This document shows positions 33,611 through 46,020 of a stretch of 64,000 nucleotides of DNA, in pieces. The notes beneath the pieces are model-generated. The model was not told where the DNA came from. It did not search any database and worked only from the letters and a program-made list of their open reading frames with translations. The stretch spans positions 298,084,642 through 298,148,641 of the forward strand of contig CM040123.1 of assembly GCA_022559845.1 (NCBI GenBank), given 5' to 3'. The stretch's first letter is position 1. Each line of letters starts with the position of its first letter. Made by a program: the position numbers and the translations under genes. Origin of the DNA: Amorphophallus konjac (lineage: Eukaryota; Streptophyta; Magnoliopsida; Alismatales; Araceae).

Positions 33611-35085
33611 GTATTACTGTTTTCCCTTGTTTCTGTTAACCGAGAGTTTGATATATATGTATAAGGATATTATCGGCACTATATTTCCACTCCGTGAATA
33701 TAGTCCCACGTTTCATGATGTTTTATCGTTATCCCCTTAACTCTCAGTGACATACAAGCTCTCCATTGGACATTCCGTTCCTTTGGACTAGCGAGTTAGT
33801 CATAGAGACCTCCATAAGACTCCTCGAGCCTTGGATTCCCTCAAGGCCGATTGAGCGGGTTGTACCATAAAAACCTATCACACTATTTTTGCCATGTCAC
33901 TCTAAAGAAACATGGTATACCGGCCCTCATGTCATGCCATGTGTATGATATGAGAATTATCTTAATGAACGAGGTAAAGCATGACATTGTTATGATGTTC
34001 TTGTAAACCCCAATTCTATATCAACATTGTTATGATGTTCTTGTAGACCCCAATTCTATATTAAACTTGATGTTCTTGTGGATCTCAATTCTATATAAAG
34101 AATGTCCATACTTGTTTGTCATGGTACCCAAGTTAGGGAACCAATTCCACCTAGTTTTATCGATAATCGTGATTGTACCGTTATTATCGCCATTCTATGT
34201 CAAGTGTCATATTTTTGGACTCTACTCTATCCAAGTTTATCCTACATGTTTATAAGCTTTATTCTTGAAATTCCATATTGGCTATACACAAAAGTGGATG
34301 TTAAAATACATGATTAATGCCTGCGCATATAGGGCCCGATCTGGTCCTGGGAGGAGCACCCGAAAGTACTTGTGCCCATGGGAGTTGATTGATCACGGTA
34401 TTGGCATTATACCGAAGTGCATGACTTGCTTGATTGAACATTCCACAAATCTTGTACTTGACTTGATATTACATGACTTGTGTGGCCCGAAAAAGGGTAA
34501 TTTCATACTTGCGTGCTTGAACGTGATAGCCAAATTCCAACATGACATGATGAATACACTTGTCTGAATATCTTGATATCTTTTGATATAAGTTCTTGAA
34601 GGTTCATGACTAGTTCTCGTCGCTATCTTATTGTTATACACTCTCTCTATCTTGTCGTTTTATGCGAGCATGCATAGCTATAGTGCATTCATGAAAGATG
34701 TAATCACTTAAACCCATTGCTAGTTCTTGAGATATAATTTCCTACTGAGCGTTCGCTCACTTAGTGTTTCCCTACTTTTCAGGTAAGTCCGACGATGAGG
34801 GAACTCAAACAGATGGGAAAAATCAAGAGTGAAAGAGCTAGAGCTTCTCCCGTGTTATCTAGTCTTTTTCATATTTTCTTGAGTCAACCTTGTATTTTTC
34901 CTTTATTTTAGTTAGTACTTCAAAGGTTTGTAATAGACATATTCTTATGAAGGAATAAAGGATTGGGTTATCTTTACTTTTGCGCATCTCTGATTTTGGT
35001 GTCGAATACACTAATACTCTGATTGACATGATTGATATAAACTCGTCACGCGTCTCCGGGTATCTTCCGCTCTCGGGGCGTGACA

Positions 35086-35257
35086 GTTTTTGTGGTATCA
35101 GAGCCTAGGGTATTCAATTCCTAGGAAACCCAAGTCCAAGGATAGGTTCAAACCTTTAACCAGTGAGATTGGGTAGAACCAAGGGTTGAGTTAACATAAA
35201 AACTTAAAAGCCCTTAACGCGAGTATATACTAATATAGTTATTGTAATTGTAGGACG
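35086..35257 (+). promoter_or_regulatory. Element D leader with tRNA-iMet primer-binding site
   Basis: TGGTATCAGAGCC at 35,093-35,105, seven bases after the LTR, complements the 3' end of initiator tRNA-Met. The ~150-nt leader to the gag ATG resembles the start of the F leader (CCTAGG region) but lacks the structured block found in F, B and C. Confidence 0.85.
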
Positions 35258-36215
35258 ATGGCTGCCGAACGTGCTCAGTGGCGCAACATGCAGTGTACAC
35301 TTCAAGGCATGACTCAGGTGCTGCAACAGGTAGCACAAGGAGGAGCACAACGAGCAGGGAGTCTCCACCAAGTCTTTAAAAACATGAACCCGCCCAAATT
35401 CACGGGTTCTACTGATCCGGACGACGCAGAGCACTGGATCAGGGAGACGGAACGTATATTCCGTGTTATGCAGTGCACGGATCAAGATAAAGTCTTATTA
35501 GCTACCTTTCAGTTGGAAAGGGATGCCCGATGCTGGTGGGAATCAATAGAAGCTACTTTAAATCAAGACCAAGTTACTTGGGAAGATTTCGTTGAACATT
35601 CAACGCTAAATATTTTTCGGACCGAGTACAGGAAAGGAAAGCTGTAGAATTTGCTGCACTAAAGCAACGGTCCTTGTCAGTAGCCGAGTACGAGGCCCAA
35701 TTTTCTAGATTATCTCGGTATGCTAAGCACTTAGTTAGCACCGAGAAGATGAAAGCTAGGAGATTCCTAAATGGGCTCAGGCCCCAATATATCACACAGT
35801 TGGCGCCAATGGATATCCAGGTCTACTCGAAATTGTGCGCCGAGCTCAGCTATTAGAAGATGCCACGGAACTATCTGATAGAATCCGTGGGAAGGACAAG
35901 AAAGAACAAGTTACAAGTTTGGGTTCCTTTAAACCCAACTTCAAGAAGAGGCCTAGCAATGGAGGTACTTCCTCACAAGATCAGAAGTTTAAGAAGACCA
36001 AGCCCTTCTCCATCACCACTACCCCATCAAATATAGTGTGCAAGCATTGTGACAAGGCGGGCCATAGAGCAGAAGAATGCTGGAGGAAACTAGGAGCATG
36101 TCTCTGCTGTGGGAGTCGCGATCATCGAATTCCCGATTGCCCATTACTTAATGATCAAGTCGGGGACGGGAAGCGCCCAGTAACCAAGAATGCTCGTCTT
36201 CACGCAATTAAGGAG
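35258..36215 (+). pseudogene. gag: Element D gag (two frameshifts)
   Basis: The ATG at 35,258 begins a chromovirus Gag: MAAERAQWRNM, then NPPKFTGSTDPDDAEHW, VLLATFQLERDARCWWESI, SVAEYEAQFSRLSRYA, and two CCHC knuckles ([14 protein letters not shown] and [14 protein letters not shown]). One-base losses shift the frame near 35,598 (at the FNAKYFSDRVQ region) and near 35,840 (after MDIQVYS). Element F's homologous Gag changes frame within a few codons of the second site. Nonfunctional as it stands. Confidence 0.9.
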
Positions 36216-38445
36216 ACTGAACAAGAAGAAGAAGGCGGACTAGTAGAAGGTACATTGAAAGTTTGTTCCAAGTCTGCATATGTCTTAATTGATACTGGTG
36301 CTTCACATTCAATTATTTCCAAGAAGTTCGCTGATCCGTTACCCCTAGAACCGGAATGGATAAAATTAGTCTTGTCTACTCCTCTAGGAAACGAGACTGA
36401 TATTACACACCATTACCAGAACTGTGAAGTATTGGTTCATGGTAAGAATCTCCCTATTGATCTTATATGTTTAGATCTAAAGGAGTATGATGTCGTACTA
36501 GGAGCGGATTGGTTATCTAAATATCAGGCAACAGTCGATTGCCGTAATAGCAAGGTTACTTTCGAGGAATTTCCAGAACTGATCTTTACTAGCCCCAAGA
36601 GGCGAAGCAAAACCCCTCTTATTTCGGCTCTCCGAGCTAGCAAGCTCATCAGGAAAGGATGTGTATCTTTCCTTGCATTCGTCACGATTAAGGAGGCTAA
36701 GGAAACTAAGATAGAAGACATTCCGGTGGTACAAGAATATCCGGACGTATTTTCAGAATATTTGCCTAGATTACCCCCACAAAGAGAAGTGGCCTTCACC
36801 ATCGATTTAGTTCCTGGTGCGGGTCCAGTTTCTAAGGCACCGTATAGAATGTCCCCTGCTGAACTCAAGGAGTTAAAGGAGCAACTGATGGAACTCATTA
36901 AGAAAGGATTCATTAGACCAAGTACGTCCCCATGGGGAGCGCCTGTATTATTTGTAAAGAAGAAAGATGGATCCATGAGGTTATGCATCGACTATCGACA
37001 GTTGAATCATCTCACTATCAAGAACAAGTATCCACTGCCGAGAATCGATGAGTTGTTTGATCAAATTTCAGGATCCAAGTACTTTTCCAAAATTGATCTT
37101 AGGTCGGGATATCATCAGTTAAGAATCAAGGATGAGGACATTCATAAGACTGCATTCAGAAGCAGGTACGGCCATTATGAATTTGTTGTTATGCCTTTCG
37201 GACTAATGAATGCCCCTGCTGCCTTTATGCAGTGAATGAATAGTATATTCAGGCCTTATTTGGATCAATTCGTGGTGGTCTTTATTGATGATATATTGAT
37301 TTATTTCGAGACCAAGGAAGAGCATGAGGAGTATTTAAGGATTGCATTACAAATATTGAGGGCAAACCAATTATATGCAAAACTCAGCAAGTGTGAATTC
37401 TGGCTTGAGGAAGTGACTTTTATCGGACATGTTATATCAAAGGATGGCTTATCAGTAGATCCATCAAAAGTTGAAGCTGACAGAAATTGGGAAAGACCGA
37501 TCAATGCTAGCGAGATCCGAAGTTTCTTAGGTCTTGCTGGCTATTACAGGCGATTCATCAAAGATTTCTCTAAGATCGCCGTACCACTTACGAGGTTAAC
37601 TCGCAAGGAGATCCGTTACGAATGGAGTGAGGAATGTGAAAGAAGCTTCCAAACTCTCAAGGATCATCTTACTACAGCTCCTGTCTTAGCTTTACCAATG
37701 GAAGGAGAGAAATTCGAGGTATACACTGATGCCTCTGGCATTGGCCTCGGATGTGTTCTAATGCAACAAGGAAAGGTTATAGCTTACTCTTCTCGTCAAT
37801 TAAAGAAGCATGAAGAGAACTACCCCGTCCATGACTTAGAATTAGCCGCGGTAGTATTCGCACTAAAGATCTGGAGGCATTATCTATATGGAGTACATTT
37901 TACTATATACTCTGATCACAAGAGTCTCAAGTATCTTTTCTCTCAAAAGGAACTAAATATGAGGCAAAGGCGTTGGCTAGAATATCTCAAGGACTTCGAC
38001 TTCAATATACAATATCATCCGGAAAGGGTAATCATGTAGCAGATGCCCTTAGTCGAAAGCCGAGAGCACTGTTAGCCAATTGTATGATTCAAGAATGGAA
38101 GTTGCTGGAGCAATTCTCTAAGCTCAATATTAGCATGGACACGAACTTCAAATGTGTCACATTATCCCATATAAGCATTCATCCAGACCTATTAATTGAA
38201 ATACAAGCACTTCAGATGATGACCCAACATTAGTAGAAATCAAGGGCAGATTGGAAGGACAATCTGATTTCCAATTAACTTCTGATGGAAGATTGATGTT
38301 CAAGAATAGAACTTGTATACCAGATTGTCCCGAGTTAAAGAAGAAGATCTTAGATGAAGCTCATAGATCAAGGTACACGATTCATCCTGGATCTACCAAA
38401 ATGTACCAAGATGTAAAAAGAAAATTTTGGTGGCCCAACATGAAA
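36216..38445 (+). pseudogene. pol: Element D protease, reverse transcriptase and RNase H (broken)
   Basis: In order: aspartic protease with [10 protein letters not shown] (~36,288); RT with [20 protein letters not shown], then [12 protein letters not shown] and the FIDDILIY catalytic box (~37,280); RNase H with [13 protein letters not shown] and [13 protein letters not shown]; and the start of the integrase zinc domain ([10 protein letters not shown]). Lesions are a TGA at 37,233-37,235 in RT, and frameshifts near 38,020 (YHPGKGN region) and 38,215. Domain order protease-RT-RNase H-integrase is that of Ty3/gypsy. Confidence 0.92.
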
Positions 38446-39606
38446 AGGGAAATAGCAGACTACGTGTCGCGCTGTCTCACATGCCAACAGGTCAAGACGG
38501 AACACCAAAAGCCTGCTGGAAAATTACATCCTCTAGATATTCCCAAATGAAAGTGGGAGGATATTGGTATGGATTTCATCATGGGTTTATCTAAATCAAA
38601 AGGAGGACATGATGGAATATGGGTTATTATTGACCGATTGACTAAATCGGCGCATTTCTTGCCAATCAAGAGCCGATGGTCAGTCGATGTATTGGCTGCA
38701 TTATACATCAAGGACATAGTCAGATTACACGGTATTCCTATTTCAATCGTGTCTGATAGAGATCCCCGTTTTACTTCTCATTTTTGGAAGGGTTTACAAC
38801 ATTCATTAGGAACGAGGCTTAACTTTAGTACAGCTTTTCATCCTCAAACGGATGGTCAGACCGAGAGAACTAATCAGGTGGTTGAAGATATGCTCAGAGC
38901 TTGCATCATTGATTTTGGTGGGAGCTGGCATGATCACTTGCCTCTGGTTGAATTTGCATACAATAATAGCTACCAGGCAAGTATAAAAATGGCACCTTTC
39001 GAAGCCTTATACGGAAGAAGTTGCCAATCACCCTTATGCTGGGACGAAGTTGGAGAGAAACAACTATTAGGACCAGACATGGTAAGGGATACCACTGAGA
39101 AGATATAATTGATTAGAGAAAGACTGCAAGTTGCTCAGTCTAGGTAAAAGGCTTATGCTGATACAAGAAGGAGAGATCTTAAATTCCAAGTTGGAGATCA
39201 TGTATTTCTCAAGATATCGCCTGGACGTGACATACGGAGATTTGGTGTCAAGGGCAAGCTTACACCAAGATTCATCGGACCCTTCGAGATACTGGAAAGA
39301 GTTGGCGAGGTTGCTTATCGCATCGCATTGCCTCCCCAATTGTCCGATGTTCATAATGTGTTCCACATAGCTATGTTGAAGAAGTATGTACATGATCCAT
39401 CACATATTATTGAACATGGAGACTTAGTTATCCAGAAGGATCTCACATATGAGTAGAAGCCCATAAAGATACTAGATCATGAAGTACGTACTCTAAGGAA
39501 TAAGGTTATTCCCATGCTAAAAGTATAATGGAATAAGAGTTCCGATCATGAAGCCACATGGGAGATCGAGGAATTCATGAGGAAGCAATTTTCAGAATTA
39601 TTTTAA
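38446..39606 (+). pseudogene. pol: Element D integrase and chromodomain-like C-terminus (several stops)
   Basis: The integrase zinc domain ends SRCLTCQQVKTEH. A TGA at 38,548-38,550 replaces the Trp expected in IPxWKW. The DDE core follows: GMDFIMGL, SDRDPRFTSHFWKGL and TDGQTERTNQVVED. More stops lie at 39,106-39,108 (TAA), ~39,146 (TAA), ~39,455 (TAG) and ~39,527 (TAA). Several are best explained as CAA/CAG-to-TAA/TAG or TGG-to-TGA. The C-terminus (PIKILD...DHEATWEIEEFMRKQF) is chromodomain-like, as in Tekay chromoviruses, and is thought to guide insertion into heterochromatin. Confidence 0.92.
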
Positions 39607-39668
39607 GGTATATACTCTACACTCTCCACATATATATATACTATGGAATTTGGGGACCAAATTCTTTT

Positions 39669-39681
39669 AAGTGGGGGAGGG
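39669..39681 (+). promoter_or_regulatory. Polypurine tract of element D
   Basis: AAGTGGGGGAGGG directly before TGTAGCAACCC of LTR3. Confidence 0.88.
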
Positions 39682-41832
39682 TGTAGCAACCCTGGAAAAA
39701 TAAAGATTTTGAAAAGGGATCAAATTAAAATAAAAGATAAGTAAATAGATGATGAAAGCCTAAACGCATAAGAATAAGCCAGAAGGAAAATAACGCCTTT
39801 TATCAAGGCGCTGATTCAAAAGGAAACGCCTCTGTCTAAGGCGTTAATTTAAAAAGGACGCCTACACACTAGGGCGTCAAATTTCGTCAAATTTCAAACG
39901 ACGGGAAATAAAATTAAGAAAAGGAAAGGAAACGCCCTCACCTTGGGCGCGTTTTTAATAAGCAACGACTAGGACAACGTCGTCAATTAAAACACACGAC
40001 CTAGCCTAAGGCGTGAATTCAGTTCGAGTTTCGTTCGACCCAGGAGACTATCCAGAGCAAGTTTCTGGATAACTACGAGGAAGATTGAGTAGGGTAATGA
40101 CTCTATCATGGAAGTATTACTTCCAATACAACTCTAACCCTATTAGGATCCCCAAAATTCTATAAATAACCTTGTCCATCGAACCCTAAAAGCTATTTGG
40201 TCGAAGGAAGTTTTGCTCTGCTGTTGTGCGTGAAGAACAGGTTTATGTTCTTCTTCCTGCCTCTGCTTTCGATCAACTCATTACGAATATTAATTTTTCT
40301 TCATCTTATTCTCCTGTAGGTTGCCTGCATCGAGAAAGGGCTCTCATATAGATTAAAGGACGTAAAGTTCTTCTTCTTCCGGTGATCAGAAGGCTCTGTT
40401 ACAAACAGAGCATCGTTTTCTATCAAAACCCTTCACGTTTCTTCTTCCAGATCTTAATCAAGGTAGGTTTTCTCAAGATCGTAGCCCAAACTAGCTTAAG
40501 ATCTTAATAATATCATCGGTCATGCATGCATATAGTTTTAGTGTGGTTTCAGATGTTTTCTATGTAATTTCAAAAAGAAATGCCCTTGGCAAGGGCGCTA
40601 ATTTAAAGAAGCGACCCACACTAGGGCGCTAATTATTATTTTGACGCCCTGCCCAGAAGTCGTCAATTACATGTAATTAATAAATACCCACGTTTAAAAT
40701 TTAATATCTATGTAACCATGAATCTAATATATTGCATGAGTATACCTGTGAAATCCTGCTATTTTTCCTGTCATGATCATGTACCCTTTTTCCTGAAATC
40801 TTATTATCTGAAAATTGGTAAATTCTTGAATTCGCGACCTTGTCTAGGTCGTCTCTTATTGAACTGACGCCCCAGACCAGGGCGCTAATTGAAAAGTAAC
40901 GCCCATGTCCAGGGCGCGTTTTTGTTAAAATTCCAGAATATTGATTTTCTGCAGAATAGAAAAATTGAAGGGACGACTAATGTATAAGTCGTCAAATTTG
41001 TAAATAAACGCCCCTCTGAAAGGCGTTAATTGGATAATTAATGACTTGGCTAAAGTCGCTATTTTCTGTATTACTGTTTTCCCTTGTTTCTGTTAACCGA
41101 GAGTTTGATATATATGTATAAGGATATTATCGGCACTATATTTCCACTCCGTGAATATAGTCCCACGTTTCATGATGTTTTATCGTTATCCCCTTAACTC
41201 TCAGTGACATACAAGCTCTCCATTGGACATTCCGTTCCTTTGGACTAGCGAGTTAGTCATAGAGACCTCCATAAGACTCCTCGAGCCTTGGATTCCCTCA
41301 AGGCCGATTGAGCGGGTTGTACCATAAAAACCTATCACACTATTTTTGCCATGTCACTCTAAAGAAACATGGTATACCGGCCCTCATGTCATGCCATGTG
41401 TATGATATGAGAATTATCTTAATGAACAGGGTAAAGCATGACATTGTTATGATGTTCTTGTAAACCCCAATTCTATATCAACATTGTTATGATGTTCTTG
41501 TAGACCCCAATTCTATATTAAACTTGATGTTCTTGTGGACCTCAATTCTATATAAAGAATGTCCATACTTGTTTGTCATGGTACCCAAGTTAGGGAACCA
41601 ATTCCACCTAGTTTTATCGATAATCGTGATTGTACCGTTATTATCGCCATTCTATGTCAAGTGTCATATTTTTGGACTCTACTCTATCCAAGTTTATCCT
41701 ACATGTTTATAAGCTTTATTCTTGAAATTCCATATTGGCTATACACAAAAGTGGATGTTAAAATACATGATTAATGCCTGCGCATATAGGGCCCGATCTG
41801 GTCCTGGGAGGAGCACCCGAAAGTACTTGTGC

Positions 41833-44800
41833 TGTCACGCCCCGAACAAGGCGGAAGTATCGGGACGTACAGTTAGGGACACGCTAGCAAGAGAGGGAAC
41901 TAAGTTTAAAACAATACACAAGTGCTACAAGATGGAAATGCTAAATGATCATTAATAAACCACGACTAATACAATAATCCTCAAGTTCAACTTAATACAA
42001 CTGGAATAACAACCACTAAGACTCAACAACAAACTGAAACTAAAAGATCTCCAAACACAACTAAAGAATAAACACACTGCTAACACACTAGAACTGATAC
42101 ACTCAAGACATCACTCCTGCCCTTCCCCTTCGGTAAGCGCGTCACCTGAAAAGCCTGGAAAGGGGGGGAAAAGAACGGGGTGTGAGCTGACGCTCAGTAG
42201 GAAATAACAGACATGTATAAGTGATTAACAGTTTAATTACATTTTCAAAATGTCATGCTACAAATGATAAAAACAATAAAAAGATAACGATGATATCACG
42301 AAACGAACTTCAAAGATCTTGCAAGGTCAAGAAATATAATGAATAGAATAGTAAGACAAGAATTTACTACAGGAGATAACAATAAAAGTTGGCCATATCA
42401 AGTCAATTCAAGTCATGTCAAGCACGTATGTAATTTCATTTCCACGTCCAAGTAATGAGCAAGTACAGTAACCACAAGTAGAGTATAGAACAGTGACGAG
42501 TGGAAAGTAAAAAGTAGTAGAAAGTAATGTAGAGAGTAGTGAAGAGAGTAGTGGAGAGAGTAGTGGACAGTCCTAGATTTAACACATGTCAAGTACTGGT
42601 GCCAAATGCCACACCTAGTCATTCACCTCCCAGGGGTACACGTAGTGTTCGGGCGCTCTTCCCAGGACCAGACCGAGCCCTTAATTGTTTGCCAGACATT
42701 GATTTCTTTGGATCAAAGATCCCACGAATCTAGACTTCCACAGTTTATGGCCAGAATTCCAAGGTTTAAACTAAGTAGCAATAACAACTTCAAGTAGGAA
42801 GGAGATTCATTTCCAGAATTTCAAGGTAAGTATAATCATCCAGGAGATTGAAATCAAGTCACAACAAGAGTTAATCGTGCTGCGCTACTCTACAACAGCA
42901 GCAATCAAACAAGCTAATCAACATATTAATCCTAATCATCAAGTTAAGATATCATGATTTAACCATTATCATTTGCATTAAGACAATTGCCAAGAAGCTG
43001 ATTCAAGATGATAAGGCAAAGAACAACTCCCACAGGAGTGAAATAGAATGCATTAACAGAGATTTAGTTACACCATTAACCACTAATTATGTGGGTTTCT
43101 ATTTAATCTTGTATGCATTGAAATGAAGATGATAAACGGTGTGTTTTTATACTAAGTTTGCATGTATGGACCAATGTTAATTGAAACTAAAAGGGTACAT
43201 GAATAGGTCATTAGTTCCTCAAAAATGTAATTTTCAAAGTGTTTAGGTTGAATGGTTTGATTCCCCGATGATCCGGATTGATCCCCGGGTCAAATCATCA
43301 AAAAAAACGGGTTTACAATGCATGGGTCGACCCTTTGGGTCGACCCCTGGAAAAATTCCAGGGATGGGTCGACCCCTGGGTCGACCCCTGGCTACCTGGC
43401 TGCATGGGTCGACCCATGGGTCGACCCCTGCAGGTTGTGGGTCGACCCATTGGGTCGACCCCTGCAAGGCAGCAAGCTGCTGCTTGCAGGGCTGAAATGG
43501 GTCGACCCGTGGGTCGACCCCTGGGTTTCCAGACCCAAAAAGTGATGAAATCTCCACGAATTTGGGGTCTAAAAGTATTGGGATCATAACCATAGACTCT
43601 AGGGTTAATAATATGCATCTTAGGGTCATAAAACACAATTTTAAATCACGAATTTCGATAGGAATCCAATGAAATAAATCATATTCTATGAAGAACACAA
43701 GTAAAGTCTAGCTTGCTAGCATGCTTCTAATAACACACGAAATACTCTAGGCATGATCTATAAAAATTGGGGATTTTGATGTCAAAAGAAAGCTAACATG
43801 CTATTGATTACATTCATGTATGTTAATTAGAAATTGGGCTGTTATCACCTACCTCAAATTGAAGAAGGAACTCGAAACCTAGAATAAAGAACAACTTGAC
43901 AGCACCTCACTAAAACTTCGATATCTCCTCGGATACCTAATGAAAATTGGGGCTTTTGCCACCAATGGAAAGAGCTCGATGAGAGGTACGATTTGCTATA
44001 CTCATGATCAAGATTTGGTTGAGAATTCCTACCTCAATAGATTGATCAAAGAAGGATGAAGGGAAGCCAACGGCCTACTGACCGACCTCCACAAATCGAA
44101 CTAGATCTCTCCAGATCCGAAATTTCAGCGAACCCCACAGCAGCCAAAAGAAAGAAGACTCGTAGGGCTTCATTTTGATAGCTCATAGAGCTTCTGGAGC
44201 CTTCTGAATTGGGAGTATTTGCTGCTGCAAGCTACGAGTTTAGAAACGGCGCCGAAATCCTTGACTTGACCAAACTATGTCGGCAGCACGTTTTGGGGCT
44301 AAGTTTACCTCAAATTGATTGAGGGTAAATGTTCCTTACATTGTGGCCTTCCATTTGCCCCTGATTTCAGATCATTTGGTTGAGTAATCAGGTCGAATTT
44401 GATGTTCAAAGTTTGGGTGAATAGTGAATACGAATTTGGGTTAGGTGGGTTATAAGTCAGGCTTAATCCACTGATTAGGCCTAGATAATGATTTAATTAG
44501 GCTTACTCCAAGAAGACAAAAGTGTTAGTCGAAGTATCTATTATTTAATTACTATTTTTATGAATTTTTATATGGTAAATAAAATTCCATTTCTACTATT
44601 CCGTAATTAATTAAATATTAAGTTCGGAAGAATTAGTTCGCTAATTCAGCTTAATAAACGATTGTATTAAGCTTAATTGTAGAAGACAAAGTTGATAAAC
44701 AAAATTAATTCTACAAGATGTGATTTTTGGGGATTTTTAGAAAATAGTAGAAAAATGACTTATTCTATTAATTAATTAATTAATCTAATTAATTTGGATA

Positions 44801-44890
44801 ATTCTCATTAATTTCGAATAACTTCAAATAAAATCCAAATAATTACAAATAACTTTCTAAATAAATTTCTAAAGAATTTGGGGTCTTACA
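41833..44890 (-). repeat. Element F 3' LTR (left)
   Basis: A 3,058-bp LTR, TGTCACGCCCC to GGGGTCTTACA. It contains the GGGTCGACCC palindrome cluster and a strongly AT-rich U3 at ~44,500-44,880 in minus orientation. Candidate TATA boxes (minus CATATAAAAA near 44,570, or GTATAAAAAC near 43,150) cannot be separated by eye. Confidence 0.94.
43324..43531. repeat. Cluster of ten GGGTCGACCC palindromes in F 3' LTR
   Basis: Ten copies of the perfect 10-bp palindrome GGGTCGACCC lie in ~207 bp. Many are followed by CCTGG or CCTGC, and most come in pairs separated by 3-5 bp. The right LTR has nine copies (51,182-51,370); a 12-bp unit accounts for the difference. Long overlapping ORFs here, rich in VDP and GRP, merely reflect the repeat. 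Confidence 0.9.
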
Positions 44891-44903
44891 CCCTCCCCTA
44901 CTT
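44891..44903 (-). promoter_or_regulatory. Polypurine tract of element F
   Basis: Minus-strand AAGTAGGGGAGGG directly upstream of the 3' LTR start TGTAAGACCCC. It is nearly the same as the D tract AAGTGGGGGAGGG. Confidence 0.88.
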
Positions 44904-44964
44904 AAAGGAATTTGGTCCTCCAAATTCACTGCACTAAAACTGAGAGTAGAAAAAGATCGCTCAC

Positions 44965-46002
44965 CTAGAATAGATCGGGATACCGCTTTCGCATAGTCTC
45001 TTCAGACTCCCATGTAGCTTCTTCGGTCCCACGCCGACTCCACTGAATCTTGACCATCGGTATCGAACGATTCCGGAGTTGCTGATGCTTCCGGTCCAGA
45101 ATCTTGACAGGTCTTTCCTCATAGGTCAAATCTTCCTTCAGTTCAAAATCCACTTGTTGAATGATATGAGTGGGATCGTACACATATTTCCGTAACATAG
45201 ACACATGGAAAACATTATGTACGCCAGACAAATGCGGTGGTAAAGCCAGTCTGTATGCCACCTCTCCCACTCTATCTAGAATCTCGAATGGACCAATGTA
45301 CCTCGGACTCAGCTTGCCATGAATGCCAAATCTTCGGATCCCTCTCGTCGGAGAGACCTTTAAGAACACATGCTCGCCAACCTGAAATTCCAAATCCCTT
45401 CTCATGTTGTCGGCATAACTCTTCTGTCTTGACTGGGCTACTTGTAACCGGTCTCGGATAACACGGATGTTCTGTGATGATTCCGAAACAAGATCTGGTC
45501 CAAGCCACTGTTTCACACCTACCTCGTCCCAACACAACGGGGAACGACAACTTCTACCATATAGTGCTTCAAAAGGAGCCATCTGAATGCTAGACTGATA
45601 GCTGTTATTGTAAGCAAATTCAATTAATGCCAAATGCTCACTCCAATTACCACCGAAATCAATCATGCAAGCTCGCAACATCTCTTCCACTATCTGATTG
45701 GTTCTTTCAGTCTGTCCATCTGTCTGTGGATGAAAAGCAGTACTGAAATTCAGACGAGTACCTAAAGACTCTTGCAGTCCCTTCCAGAAATGTGAAGTAA
45801 ATCTGGGGTCTCGATCAGATACTATATTCACTGGGATACCATGCAATCTCACCACTTCCTTTATATACAAAGCAGCCAATACATCAATCGTCCACTTGGA
45901 CTTAATTGGTAAGAAATGAGCCGACTTTGTCAAACGATCGACAATCACCCATATCGCATCAAATCCACCACGAGTCCTAGGTAGACCCATAATGAAATCC
46001 AT
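44965..46002 (-). pseudogene. pol: Element F integrase core and chromodomain-like C-terminus
   Basis: 345 codons from GMDFIMGLPRTRGG. The catalytic core shows the first Asp in GMDF, SDRDPRFTSHFWKGL with the second Asp, and DGQTERTNQIVEEML with the Glu. Then come [20 protein letters not shown] and the GPFEILDRVGEVAYRLALP region. The C-terminus ends with a chromodomain-like segment (RGTEEATWESEETMRKRY). It should be continuous with the upstream pol ORF but is cut off by TGA and TAA within ten codons (46,023-46,010). The rest is intact. Confidence 0.92.
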
Positions 46003-46020
46003 GCCAATACTTTACCACTT

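Larger units (their letters stand above)
32225..35085 (+). repeat. LTR2 (shared by E and D)
   Basis: A complete 2,861-bp LTR running TGTAGCAACCC to GGGGCGTGACA, exactly as long as reassembled LTR3. It serves as 3' LTR of E and 5' LTR of D. Two clusters of degenerate hairpins lie in it (listed separately). The 5' part looks closer to LTR3 than the 3' part does, which suggests a recombinant LTR. Confidence 0.93.

Noticed and set aside
35093..35105. TGGTATCAGAGCC-like strings as tRNA gene pieces
   Set aside because: They lie directly inside LTRs and match only the 3' end of initiator tRNA-Met, so they are primer-binding sites.
35258..39606. Element D as a functional retrotransposon
   Set aside because: At least four frameshifts and several stops break gag-pol.
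43243..43698. 151-codon and overlapping ORFs rich in VDP and GRP in F LTRs
   Set aside because: They are translations of the GGGTCGACCC palindrome cluster in several frames and are not conserved proteins.
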